Below, one piece after another: positions 34,487 to 41,217 of a DNA stretch of 41,217 nt. This DNA is from an uncultured Bacilli bacterium (GTDB taxonomy: Bacteria; Bacillota_I; Bacilli_A; RF39; UBA660): the NCBI GenBank assembly GCA_934153675.1, contig CAKPFG010000009.1, positions 1-41,217 on the forward strand, written 5' to 3'. The notes beneath the pieces were generated by a model, which saw only the letters and a list, made by a program, of their open reading frames with translations, had not been told where the DNA came from and did not search any database. A program made the translations under genes and the position numbers. Each line of letters begins with the position of its first letter. Positions within the stretch are counted from its first letter, which is position 1.

Positions 34487-35536
34487 TTAAATAGCAGATT
34501 TTAAGAGGGTTATAACGGGGCGCACAGAACCTCCGGCGTTAAGCACATGGTCGTTGTGCACGTAGCTGCCGTACACATACCACACGTAAAAAGTAGAATC
34601 TCCATGTTGGCTCATGGTCCAATAATAATATTTACTATTATATACCCAACTTGGGGTTTCTCCATTTTGTGACATTTTTATTGTACCTTGTCCATTATCG
34701 CCATATCCTAAATTATCTATTAATTCATTATATGTTATTAATCTTGCACTATAACCGGTTTTATCCTCTTTTAGGTCACTTATCTTTAGTTTATCTAATA
34801 CCCAGGCATCTACTACATATTTTACTTCACTCTTTGCATAATCTGTCGTACATCCATCAGATATCCAATTAGAATGCATAAAATTAGTATATCTACATGT
34901 TGAACTTGAATAGTATGCCATTCCTCCGTATCCATTTTGATCAACGGCTTTTTGATAATCTGAGTCACTTGTATTATCTGTTACATACATATTAACATGA
35001 TTATTTTCTGTTCCTACTCCGCCATATTTATTTACTTCAGCTACTGTTAATGGTTCTTCCTTTAGTAGTGTTACAGAATCACTATTCTCATCACTATTTT
35101 CTATAACATAAAAATTAATACCATTATATGTTACTTCATCGCCTATTTTATAGGATTTATAAGTTGTTTTTTTACCATAGTGATACCATCCATCACTAGT
35201 ATTTTTATCTTTAACATCACTATTACCTACTTTACATTCTGATAAGTATACACTTGAATCTTCATTTAATAGGGAAATATTACATATAACCTCTTTACCT
35301 GAGTATTCAATTTCTAAATCACTTATGTTTGTTGGAAATTCTCCTTTATCTAGTAAATAATTAGCTACGGCAAGTTCTATACTTTTTCCGTATGCATCAA
35401 CACTTCTTTTATTGGCTGATTCCTTAGAGTGTTTTACGATATTTAATACTATTGGGGTTACTATTAGTGCTAATATAGCTAGTATTACTAATACTGCTAT
35501 TAATTCTATTAATGTAAACGCTTTTTTATTTTTCAT
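34487..35536 (-). CDS. prepilin-type protein with hypervariable-looking C-terminal domain
   Basis: 349 aa, ATG 35536, SD GGAGG. N-terminus MKNKKA-FTLIELIAVLVILAILALIVTPIVLN is a textbook type IV prepilin/pseudopilin signal (Ala-Phe cleavage, Glu +5). Residues about 30-120 are a pilin stalk and small domain; about 125-349 form a second, Tyr/Ser/Gly/Asp-rich domain (YKIGDEVTYNGINFYVI, GYSARLITYNELI, KYYYWTMSQHGDS, then AGGSVRPVITL) resembling formylglycine-generating-enzyme or C-type-lectin-like domains. The last 40 residues are encoded by DNA far richer in G+C than the rest, with many NNC codons. It may be a pilus-tip adhesin displayed by the ComG-like machinery at 26667-29399. Confidence 0.8.
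   Translation of the reverse strand: MKNKKAFTLIELIAVLVILAILALIVTPIVLNIVKHSKESANKRSVDAYGKSIELAVANYLLDKGEFPTNISDLEIEYSGKEVICNISLLNEDSSVYLSECKVGNSDVKDKNTSDGWYHYGKKTTYKSYKIGDEVTYNGINFYVIENSDENSDSVTLLKEEPLTVAEVNKYGGVGTENNHVNMYVTDNTSDSDYQKAVDQNGYGGMAYYSSSTCRYTNFMHSNWISDGCTTDYAKSEVKYVVDAWVLDKLKISDLKEDKTGYSARLITYNELIDNLGYGDNGQGTIKMSQNGETPSWVYNSKYYYWTMSQHGDSTFYVWYVYGSYVHNDHVLNAGGSVRPVITLLKSAI
34508..34591 (-). other. candidate DGR-type variable region
   Basis: Codons 316-343 of the prepilin-type gene. Ten codons are NNC (TAC, TAC, GGC, AGC, TAC, CAC, AAC, GAC, AAC, GCC), each reachable from AAC by changing only the adenines. The segment then runs into a GC-rich, presumably constant end (GGSVRPV). No template repeat or reverse transcriptase is in this window. 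Confidence 0.45.
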
Positions 35537-35581
35537 ATATCCTCCTACCTTATAGTTATATCACAGTTTATAAAATAAAAT

Positions 35582-35988
35582 CTACTCAAGATTATCTAAA
35601 AAAGTTTTTAAATTTACACTTATTTGGTGAGGCAGTATTAGATCTAATTTTTTAATACTTGTTTCTTTTAATTTATTAATTGTTTTATATTTTTTTAAAA
35701 GAGCATATTTTCTTTTTTCACCAATAACAGAAATATTATCAAGTAAGCTTGAAAGACTTCCTTTACTTCTTATTTTTCTATGATGGTTAATAGTAAAATT
35801 ATGAACTTCATCTTACATACGTTCTAACAAATAAAATAAATTACTTCTTTTATCTATATCTATTTCTTGTAATGAGTAAAATGCTAATAATTTGCTTGTA
35901 GCATGATTTTTATCTTTAACCCAACAACTGGAATATTTAAATTAAGACTATTTATAACTTTTCTAGCTACATTAATTTTACCACATAT
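35582..35988 (-). pseudogene. uvrC: uvrC remnant (C-terminal part)
   Basis: The minus strand reads GKINVARKVINSLNLNIPVVG, then after a frameshift VKDKNHATSKLLAFYSLQEI and FYLLERM-stop-DEVHNFTINHHRKIRSK, then SLLDNISVIGEKRKYALLKK and the helix-hairpin-helix end. This corresponds to UvrC (GKgQ...GL.KD..H, R-I-Q-DEVHRFAI..HR, L..I.GIG.KRK..LL). The Gln codon of IQDEVH has become TAA, and there is no N-terminal GIY-YIG half. A functional uvrC would have to be elsewhere in the genome. Confidence 0.75.
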
Positions 35989-35989
35989 C

Positions 35990-36027
35990 TAAAAAAATAA
36001 AAGAGCATTGAACTTTGTCAACACTCT
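35990..36027 (-). terminator. terminator at the left end of the mobile element
   Basis: AGAGTGTTGA/TCAATGCTCT (two G-U pairs) followed on the minus strand by TTTATTTTTTT. It abuts the 35-bp repeat. Confidence 0.65.
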
Positions 36028-36062
36028 AAATCAATCATTTCTGATTGATTCTATATATCAAA
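36028..36062. repeat. 35-bp direct repeat, left copy
   Basis: Identical to 41183-41217. Contains the inverted repeat AATCAATC/GATTGATT around ATTTCT, then CTATATATCAAA. Confidence 0.9.
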
Positions 36063-36200
36063 TTTCGAATTGTTCGAACATATTTACCAATGGTGCGAGA
36101 GTCGTAGTAATCTACAACTTTCTCTCAAAGACGATTGATATAATAATCAATCTCTATATACATAATACCATTAAAAGAAAAAAGTAACAATAATTTATCA
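36063..36200. other. non-coding stretch with inverted repeats
   Basis: No gene. TTCGAATTGTTCGAA near 36064-36078, a GAGAG...CTCTC pair, and the hairpin GATTGAT/ATCAATC at 36133-36152 that echoes the stem of the 35-bp repeat. Could hold a recombination site or terminators. Confidence 0.35.
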
Positions 36201-37016
36201 CTACTTTGTTTGATTTCCTTCACTTCTTTTAATTTTTCTTAAAACTTTTCCTGTTTCCTTATCAAAATGTTTTTCTGCATCTTCACTTATTGAAGTAATA
36301 AATCCTTTTTCTGTGCAGATTTTTATTAAATCAGCGTAAGAACAATAATAACCTCTTGCAAATAACATATTACCATTAGCCATTGCGTAGCCATTTTCAT
36401 CAAATTCTGTTCCATTATTAAATGTCGTATCTGGCCAATGCTCATGTATTTCTCCATCATACTTATAAAACTCTTTAAATCTACCGTCGATTCCTAAATA
36501 TGCTATTTTTCCATAACTATTTCTACCGTCATAAACACGCGATAAAGGAATACTTCCCTCACTAAATTCACTAATTCCTTGCCAACCAGAAAATTTAGAA
36601 TAACTCTTATCTATTTTTTCTTCAACAAATTCTCCTTCAAGATTAAGGTATTTAAATGTAGTATCAATCCAAGATACACTTCCATCTTTACCAACTATTG
36701 CAAATCCATATTGATTAAAATCGAAAGCAACATCATATCGAAAAGGTAGTAAAACATTATCAGATTCTCTTACATATGCATATTCACCATTTTCTGTTTG
36801 AACAACTTTAAAACCATTCACAAATTCATTGCTATCATCAATTATTTTTTCAGATTTTTTTGGTCTATACCATTCAGATTGTAATTTTATATGAATATTA
36901 GTTTCATTTGGTGTATTTTGATTTATGGTATAGCAAATATTTCTTGTACGATCTTGATCGATGAAAATACTGCAACTACGAATGACATTGCTAATTTTTG
37001 TAGGCATTTTACCCAT
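36201..37016 (-). CDS. WG-repeat-like protein, 271 aa
   Basis: ATG 37016 with SD GGAGGG. The soluble protein contains stretches resembling WG (KWG) repeats: YAYVRESDNVLLPFRYDVAF, DFNQYGFAIVGKDGSVSWID, GISEFSEGSIPLSRVYDGRN and YGKIAYLGIDGRF, followed by a C-terminal EDAEKHFDKETGKVLRKIKR region. Such beta-propeller-like modules generally mediate protein contacts. It is the last gene of the mobilisable element and could be cargo. No signal peptide. Family assignment is by repeat pattern only. Confidence 0.6.
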   Translation of the reverse strand: MGKMPTKISNVIRSCSIFIDQDRTRNICYTINQNTPNETNIHIKLQSEWYRPKKSEKIIDDSNEFVNGFKVVQTENGEYAYVRESDNVLLPFRYDVAFDFNQYGFAIVGKDGSVSWIDTTFKYLNLEGEFVEEKIDKSYSKFSGWQGISEFSEGSIPLSRVYDGRNSYGKIAYLGIDGRFKEFYKYDGEIHEHWPDTTFNNGTEFDENGYAMANGNMLFARGYYCSYADLIKICTEKGFITSISEDAEKHFDKETGKVLRKIKRSEGNQTK

Positions 37017-37076
37017 ACTAATCCCTCCTGACGCAAATTATTATACCATACTTTTTTAAATTTTTAATATTTTTTA

Positions 37077-38465
37077 TTAAATTTCCATTCCAAAATCGTC
37101 TTTATCTCTTTCATAATCGTGGTTTTTACTAAATTCATAAGTATCTTGTAAATCTTCAAATGTATCTTCTTCAATAATTTTCTTTGAATATAAATCTTCT
37201 GCAACGTCCATATATTTTTCTCGTTCTTTTTCTTTTCCAAATAATTTATCTTTGATGAAAGATATTACTTTTAAGAATTTATCTTTCCAAAACGATAGTG
37301 ATTGTCTTAAAGAAAGATTTTCTTCTTTTAAATCTTTAATCTGTTTATCTTTAATTTTATTGTTTCTAGTTAGTGTATCAACTCTTAATTGTAATGCCTC
37401 ATTATTTTCAGTAAGAGTTTGTATTTCCTTTTGATTTTCTTGTATTTGATTATCTACATTATTTAAAGTAATAGATAAAGTTTGAATATTTTTATATTCA
37501 TCATTTGTTTTATCAACTTGATTTATATACTTTTCTATTTTGTCTTTATCTTCTTGTTTTAAAATATAGTTATCTTTCTTAATTAGTGTTGGTTTCAAAT
37601 CACTTATTATTTCTTTAACTTCTTTTGACTTATTATCTAGTTCAAGAGATTTTTTATTTGCTTTTTCTAAATTTTCTTGATTCTTTTCTAGTTGTTCTTT
37701 CATTTCCATATAATTATCCATTTCTGTTATATGATAATCTATATTTCTACCTTTTTGTTTTTTCTTTAAAGAATTAGTAAGATTATATTCTTTATTAAAT
37801 GATTCAATACATAAAATTCTCATTTTATCTTGTAATTTACGAAGTGATTCTTTTGTAAAAACATCACTTTTACCAACTTGTTTACTCATACCATTTTTTC
37901 CACCAGTTTTAATTGGTACACCTACAATATGAAGATGTGGGCTTGTTTCATCATAATGAATAATTGCACTTGCTATTTTAAAGTTTGGTAGTATTGTTTC
38001 TAAATCAACAACTTGTTCTTTAAAAACATTTGTCATTTTTTTCTTAAATTTTAAATTTTTAGTATCCCAATATTTTTTGTTTCCAAGTTCAATAATAATT
38101 TCACAAGCTAAATCGTTTTTAGAGTTATTACTAACGTGAGTAAAGTAATCTTTTATTTTTCTGTTTTCTCTTGTTTGTTTAGAATTATATTCTTCTTTTG
38201 CTTCTTCAAATTCTTCAATATAGAGTTTTTTAACATCATCAACTAGAGAAGAAGTACCTCTTATTATTTCAATATTTTCTTGTTGATTGTCATATTTTCT
38301 ATAATTATGATTATCTACTTTTGTTAGTCCACCTGCATTTTGTATTGCATTATTGCTTTTAGATGTTGTGCCACTTACATTTGATTTTGCACTTGCTTTA
38401 CTACTATTTTTCTTATTTTTATCACTACCTAAATGAAATGAATATGCTAATTCTATAATAATCAC
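37077..38465 (-). CDS. MobV-family relaxase (Mob/Pre)
   Basis: 462 aa. Mob_Pre motifs: motif I-like D52-H53-N54-Y-R with the following NIEIIRG; KMTNVFKEQVVDLETILPNFKIASAIIHYDETSPHLHIVG giving the metal-binding H170-x-D172-E173-x-x-x-H177-x-H179; then GGKNGMSKQVGKSDVFTKESLRKLQ. Residues about 250-400 are a long coiled coil. It would nick the oriT and start conjugal transfer with a helper element. The start is unclear: GTG 38465 sits only 1 nt from AAAGGAG, whereas an ATT two or three codons later would have better spacing. The putative oriT lies immediately upstream. Confidence 0.85.
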   Translation of the reverse strand: MIIIELAYSFHLGSDKNKKNSSKASAKSNVSGTTSKSNNAIQNAGGLTKVDNHNYRKYDNQQENIEIIRGTSSLVDDVKKLYIEEFEEAKEEYNSKQTRENRKIKDYFTHVSNNSKNDLACEIIIELGNKKYWDTKNLKFKKKMTNVFKEQVVDLETILPNFKIASAIIHYDETSPHLHIVGVPIKTGGKNGMSKQVGKSDVFTKESLRKLQDKMRILCIESFNKEYNLTNSLKKKQKGRNIDYHITEMDNYMEMKEQLEKNQENLEKANKKSLELDNKSKEVKEIISDLKPTLIKKDNYILKQEDKDKIEKYINQVDKTNDEYKNIQTLSITLNNVDNQIQENQKEIQTLTENNEALQLRVDTLTRNNKIKDKQIKDLKEENLSLRQSLSFWKDKFLKVISFIKDKLFGKEKEREKYMDVAEDLYSKKIIEEDTFEDLQDTYEFSKNHDYERDKDDFGMEI

Positions 38466-38718
38466 GCTCCTTTATTTTTATACTTTGGTTAGTAGTTAAA
38501 ACTTGGTTTTTGAGGGTATATTTTGTTATGACAAAATATTTAACCCCCTAGGTATTTCGGCAAAGCCAAAATTCCAGTGGGCTAAGGAATATTCCTTAGA
38601 ATCCTTTATAATTATCTATCGCTACTTTCATTGGTAAACCAACAAAACGTACCACGATAATTATTAAATAAACTTTCCCCACTTTCATCAGCATAGCTGA
38701 CAAAACGTGTTCGTTTAT
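38466..38718. other. putative oriT / recombination region rich in inverted repeats
   Basis: Gene-free 253 bp between recombinase and relaxase. It holds a 9-bp hairpin at 38518-38539 (ATATTTTGT arms), TTTCGGC/GCCAAAA at 38555-38571, the perfect palindrome CTAAGGAATATTCCTTAG (38582-38599), and two copies of a module ACTTTCAT-hairpin-ACAAAACGT at 38624-38650 and 38681-38708. TTATACTTT near 38476 is reminiscent of pMV158-type oriT. Location directly 5' of a mobV gene is the usual place for oriT. Confidence 0.5.
38624..38708. repeat. two direct repeats each enclosing a different hairpin
   Basis: Shared flanks ACTTTCAT and ACAAAACGT; the centres differ (TGGTAAACCA versus CAGCATAGCTG) but each is a small inverted repeat. 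Spacing between copies is 57 bp. Confidence 0.75.
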
Positions 38719-40656
38719 TTATGATGAAGAAACTTCTTTAGAATTTTCTTCAACTTCATAGTAAGGAACAGGTTTTGATTCTACATATATAGGTTCCTTA
38801 CTATATACAACATTACCTTCACATTCTGCTGGTATATATTTAAACACATCATCAACATGCTCAAGTAACGTTCCATTATCTTCTTTTACATATAATACTC
38901 CAAGATTATATGTATCCATTTCTATGTTAGGATCTATCTTTCTATAATCTTCAAGTGGAAATACTCTTACTAACGTTTTATTATCTTCTATAAAATTAAA
39001 ATAGAAAACTTGATTTTTAACATTATAAGTTGCTTCATAATATCCCACATCATAAAATTGTCTCAATCTCATTATTTGTTCTCCAACTTCTTTTTCGGGG
39101 AGGTATTCACTAAATCTTATTCTTCCATAAATATTTCCAAATAAAGATGGTATATATCTATCATAATAACCATTTAAATATAATTCATTACTGACATTTA
39201 CTATACTTTCTCTAAACTTAATATAATCAACATCTGCGTTATTTCCATATTTATCAGTTAATTCTATTTCATCTATATACTTCATTATTAAGTCTGCTTT
39301 TTCTTCTCTTGTATAATCGTTCCAAAATTTATTTCTATCTTTGTATTTTTCTGGATACTTGATAGAATTGATAAAATCAATATCTCTTTTTACTAATATA
39401 TCATTAGGAGTAAATTTCAATTTTTCACATACTTCTGTTTCGCTTAATTTATCTTCTAATTCATTAATAATATCTTCAACTTTTTTTCGCTCTTCATTAT
39501 ATTCCTTTAAAGTAAAAACTTCATTGATATATGCTTCACGAATTCTATCAAATTTAGATTTTTGTGTTTTTAATTCTTTTTGTAATTCTTCTTTTGGATT
39601 TTCTATCTTTTGTTTTATCATTGGTAAGAAATATTGATTTACTATTGAATCATATTCAACAATAGAATCCATATATTGGTCTATTTGTCTTTCTATTTCT
39701 CCTTCTTTAAAATTAATCTTACAATCATTGCAATAATAGTAATAATAAACATTACCATTCTTTTTAGTTGTTGCTTTACCACCTAATATTCTTTTACATT
39801 TAGGACATTTTAATTTTTGTAAAAACAAGTAATTTTCTACTCTTTTATAACTTCTAGAATTTTTCTTTTGTTGTACTTGACATTCTTCCCAATATTCTTT
39901 ACTAACTAATGGTTCAACTACATCAAAATAATAAGTAGGTTTCTTTGTTCTTCTTTCATGAATAAAGTCCCCTTTATAAATAGGATTTTCTATTAAATTT
40001 ACTATTGTTGAATCTCTCCAATTAGTTTTACCAAGTACTTGTTCTTCATTTAAAATATTACTTATCTTCTTATATGATAATCCATCGTGATACATATTAA
40101 ATATTCTTATTACTACATCTTTTGTTGCATAATCAATTACTAACTTTTTATCTTCATGTTTATATCCTAAAGGTGCTTTATGTGGGATATGACCAACTTT
40201 GATTGCACCGGCAAGTCCTATTTTAGTTCTTTCACTTGTTCTTTCTATTTCTTGTTGACTAACTGAAGTAAGTATTCTTGAAATCATTTTACCATTTGCA
40301 TTTGTTGTATTTATATCATCATTAGCACAATCTAAATATGCATCGTTTTCTTCAAGGAAAGTAAGAATCTTTTCCCAATCTGCAACTGAACGTGTTAATC
40401 TATCTAATTTTAATACTACAATAGTGTTAACTTTTTTATCTCTTATATCTTGTAATAGTTCTTCAAATTTAGGTCTATAATTACCAGTTTTAGCACTTAT
40501 TCCACGTTCTTCATACACTTTATATATTTCATAACTTTTATATTCACACATTGTTCTTAAACGTTTTTCTTGTTCTGGTAAACTAAATCCTTCTCTTGCT
40601 TGATCTTCTGTTGATACACGAATATATAGTCCTGCAATTTTCTTTTCTTCATTCAT
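38719..40656 (-). CDS. large serine recombinase (integrase/transposase)
   Basis: 645 aa, ATG 40656, SD AAAGGAG. N-terminal resolvase domain: YIRVSTEDQAREGFSL (nucleophile S15), RGISAKTGNYRPKFEELL, VVLKLDRLTRSVADW and SRILTSVSQQEIERTSERTK. Recombinase domain: GHIPHKAPLGYK, FNMYHDGLSYKKISNILNEE, NPIYKGDFIHERR. Zinc ribbon: LKCPKCKRILGG...YYCNDCKINF. Then a coiled coil and a C-terminal extension of about 190 residues. It integrates and excises the element between short att sites. An upstream leader peptide and terminator probably limit its expression. Confidence 0.92.
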   Translation of the reverse strand: MNEEKKIAGLYIRVSTEDQAREGFSLPEQEKRLRTMCEYKSYEIYKVYEERGISAKTGNYRPKFEELLQDIRDKKVNTIVVLKLDRLTRSVADWEKILTFLEENDAYLDCANDDINTTNANGKMISRILTSVSQQEIERTSERTKIGLAGAIKVGHIPHKAPLGYKHEDKKLVIDYATKDVVIRIFNMYHDGLSYKKISNILNEEQVLGKTNWRDSTIVNLIENPIYKGDFIHERRTKKPTYYFDVVEPLVSKEYWEECQVQQKKNSRSYKRVENYLFLQKLKCPKCKRILGGKATTKKNGNVYYYYYCNDCKINFKEGEIERQIDQYMDSIVEYDSIVNQYFLPMIKQKIENPKEELQKELKTQKSKFDRIREAYINEVFTLKEYNEERKKVEDIINELEDKLSETEVCEKLKFTPNDILVKRDIDFINSIKYPEKYKDRNKFWNDYTREEKADLIMKYIDEIELTDKYGNNADVDYIKFRESIVNVSNELYLNGYYDRYIPSLFGNIYGRIRFSEYLPEKEVGEQIMRLRQFYDVGYYEATYNVKNQVFYFNFIEDNKTLVRVFPLEDYRKIDPNIEMDTYNLGVLYVKEDNGTLLEHVDDVFKYIPAECEGNVVYSKEPIYVESKPVPYYEVEENSKEVSSS

Positions 40657-40680
40657 AACTTTATCACTCCTTTTTCTACG

Positions 40681-40728
40681 AAAAAAGAGGAGACAAAAGC
40701 ATTAACAAGTAATACTCTTGACTCCTCT
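40681..40728 (-). terminator. attenuator terminator upstream of the recombinase
   Basis: Long stem: AGAGGAG/CTCCTCT plus an inner imperfect TCAAGAGTATTA/TAATGCTTTTGT, followed on the minus strand by TTTTTTCG. Its 5' arm is part of the leader peptide reading frame. Confidence 0.75.
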
Positions 40729-40776
40729 TATATTTCTATTATTAATTTTATTTAAATGAATTATGTATTTGACCAT
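40702..40776 (-). CDS. 24-aa leader peptide of the recombinase
   Basis: ATG 40776 with a good SD (GAGGT at 40783-40787, spacer 6). The peptide begins MVKYIIHLNKINN and ends RGVKSITC, with TAA at 40702-40704 in the terminator loop. The codons from AGA-GGA-GTC to ATT-ACT overlap the 5' arm of the terminator, so a ribosome translating the peptide would prevent the terminator from forming. Likely a cis-acting control element rather than a functional protein. Confidence 0.55.
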   Translation of the reverse strand: MVKYIIHLNKINNRNIRGVKSITC

Positions 40777-40833
40777 AGATGTACCTCGCTTTCTAATAAA
40801 AGACGGATACTGCTTGTCATTTATTGGTTATTT

Positions 40834-40862
40834 ATAATAATAGTTTTTATTTTAAAAGTCAA
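40834..40862 (-). promoter_or_regulatory. promoter of the recombinase transcript
   Basis: TTGACT (40857-40862), 17-bp spacer, TATTAT (40834-40839). Confidence 0.6.
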
Positions 40863-40865
40863 GAC

Positions 40866-41138
40866 CTATGCTTGTTTTATATAGTTTTCAAGTTCAGATA
40901 GTTTTATCTTCTTACCTAAATTATTAATATATATTTCATTTGAGTAATTAAAAGCAAGATATAAGTTATCATTAATAATTATTCTGTGTGGTTCAATATA
41001 AGTAAGATTTGTATGTTCTACTCTTCTAATACTTCCGTTTATTATTGTTGGAGTAGTATTACAAAAATCACATATGATCTTTAATCTTGATTCTAATGAT
41101 TCTTCAATTTCTATTTCTTCCTTAATAATTTTAATCAT
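40866..41138 (-). CDS. small hypothetical protein of the mobile element, 90 aa
   Basis: ATG 41138 (MIKIIKEEIEIEESLESRLK); a longer frame to 41189 would start inside the repeat hairpin and has no SD. Acidic N-terminal helix, a C-x-x-C pair (IICDFCNTTPTIINGSIRRV), then strand-rich HTNLTYIEPHRIIINDNLYLAF. Possibly a small accessory or regulatory protein; family not recognised. Transcribed towards the recombinase, just after the hairpin of the right repeat. Confidence 0.55.
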   Translation of the reverse strand: MIKIIKEEIEIEESLESRLKIICDFCNTTPTIINGSIRRVEHTNLTYIEPHRIIINDNLYLAFNYSNEIYINNLGKKIKLSELENYIKQA

Positions 41139-41182
41139 ATACACCAACCTTTCTTTTAGGTTGACTTTTTCATAAAAAGAAA

Positions 41183-41217
41183 AAATCAATCATTTCTGAT
41201 TGATTCTATATATCAAA
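41183..41217. repeat. 35-bp direct repeat, right copy (may continue outside)
   Basis: Exact copy of 36028-36062 and ends at the window edge. Here the minus-strand hairpin AATCAATC/GATTGATT is followed by TTTTTTC, so this copy also looks like an intrinsic terminator. Confidence 0.9.

Noticed and set aside
34651..34872. 73-aa plus-strand frame
   Set aside because: Antisense of the prepilin-type gene; low-complexity Leu/His with no SD.
1..41217. Mycoplasma-type code (TGA = Trp)
   Set aside because: TGA acts as a stop at the FemABX gene and in the ATGA pilin overlap, and Trp is encoded by TGG throughout.
1..41217. CRISPR array
   Set aside because: No regularly spaced repeat series; the repeats seen are tandem coding repeats or single pairs.
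34393..41217. DGR template repeat or reverse transcriptase inside the window
   Set aside because: No second GC-rich copy of the 34508-34591 segment and no YxDD reverse transcriptase frame found; if present they lie outside.

Overview
The window looks like a chromosomal segment of an uncultured, strongly AT-rich, low-GC Gram-positive (Bacillota/Bacilli-like, probably gut-associated; RF39/Mollicutes-neighbour type). This rests on the rpsL-rpsG-fusA-tuf order, Shine-Dalgarno (SD) sites of the GGAGG type, TTGACA/TATAAT promoters, and cell-wall genes (VanY- and DacA-type carboxypeptidases, FemABX, NlpC/P60) that exclude a wall-less mycoplasma. TGA is used as a stop (end of the FemABX gene; ATGA overlap of the pilin pair) and TGG encodes Trp, so the code is standard. 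The taxon is an inference.

Layout. 1-627: a Gln/Ser/Glu repeat protein (cut by the window edge) and a small hypothetical gene. 698-8347: a two-gene operon of very large cytoplasmic LRR_5 (BspA-type) proteins sharing an unidentified C-terminal domain, convergent with an unknown gene. 8391-11785: a scarred accessory island with two copies of an HTH replication-type gene (one broken), a methyltransferase behind a promoter and attenuator, aminotransferase and GNAT remnants, and a truncated dacA. 11863-19645: chromosomal genes (VanY-like peptidase, tRNA-Met, zinc-ribbon membrane protein, DUF2229 protein, DUF1540 peptide, FemABX) mixed with a group II intron tail and an IS30 remnant. 19654-24048: str operon. 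24114-29478: ABC-F ATPase, YlbJ-like membrane protein, two prepilin-like proteins divergent from a GspE/PilB ATPase. 29623-33185: IS256 scrap, tandem NlpC/P60 genes, tRNA-Glu(CUC) and gltX. 33195-35988: DUF2798 and uvrC wrecks around a hypothetical gene and a prepilin-type protein whose GC-rich C-terminal end looks like a diversity-generating-retroelement (DGR) variable region. 36028-41217: a small mobilisable element (WG-repeat-like protein, MobV relaxase, oriT-like region, large serine recombinase with a leader-peptide/terminator switch, small protein) bracketed by an exact 35-bp direct repeat.

Best candidates for something new: the paired LRR_5 proteins with a shared CSCCAH/GAGxGIMRAS domain; the prepilin with a hypervariable-looking C-terminus; the leader-peptide-controlled terminator in front of the serine recombinase; and an ABC-F ATPase in which only one of the two composite ATP sites looks intact. 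The window also shows heavy gene decay: at least nine broken genes or mobile-element remnants.
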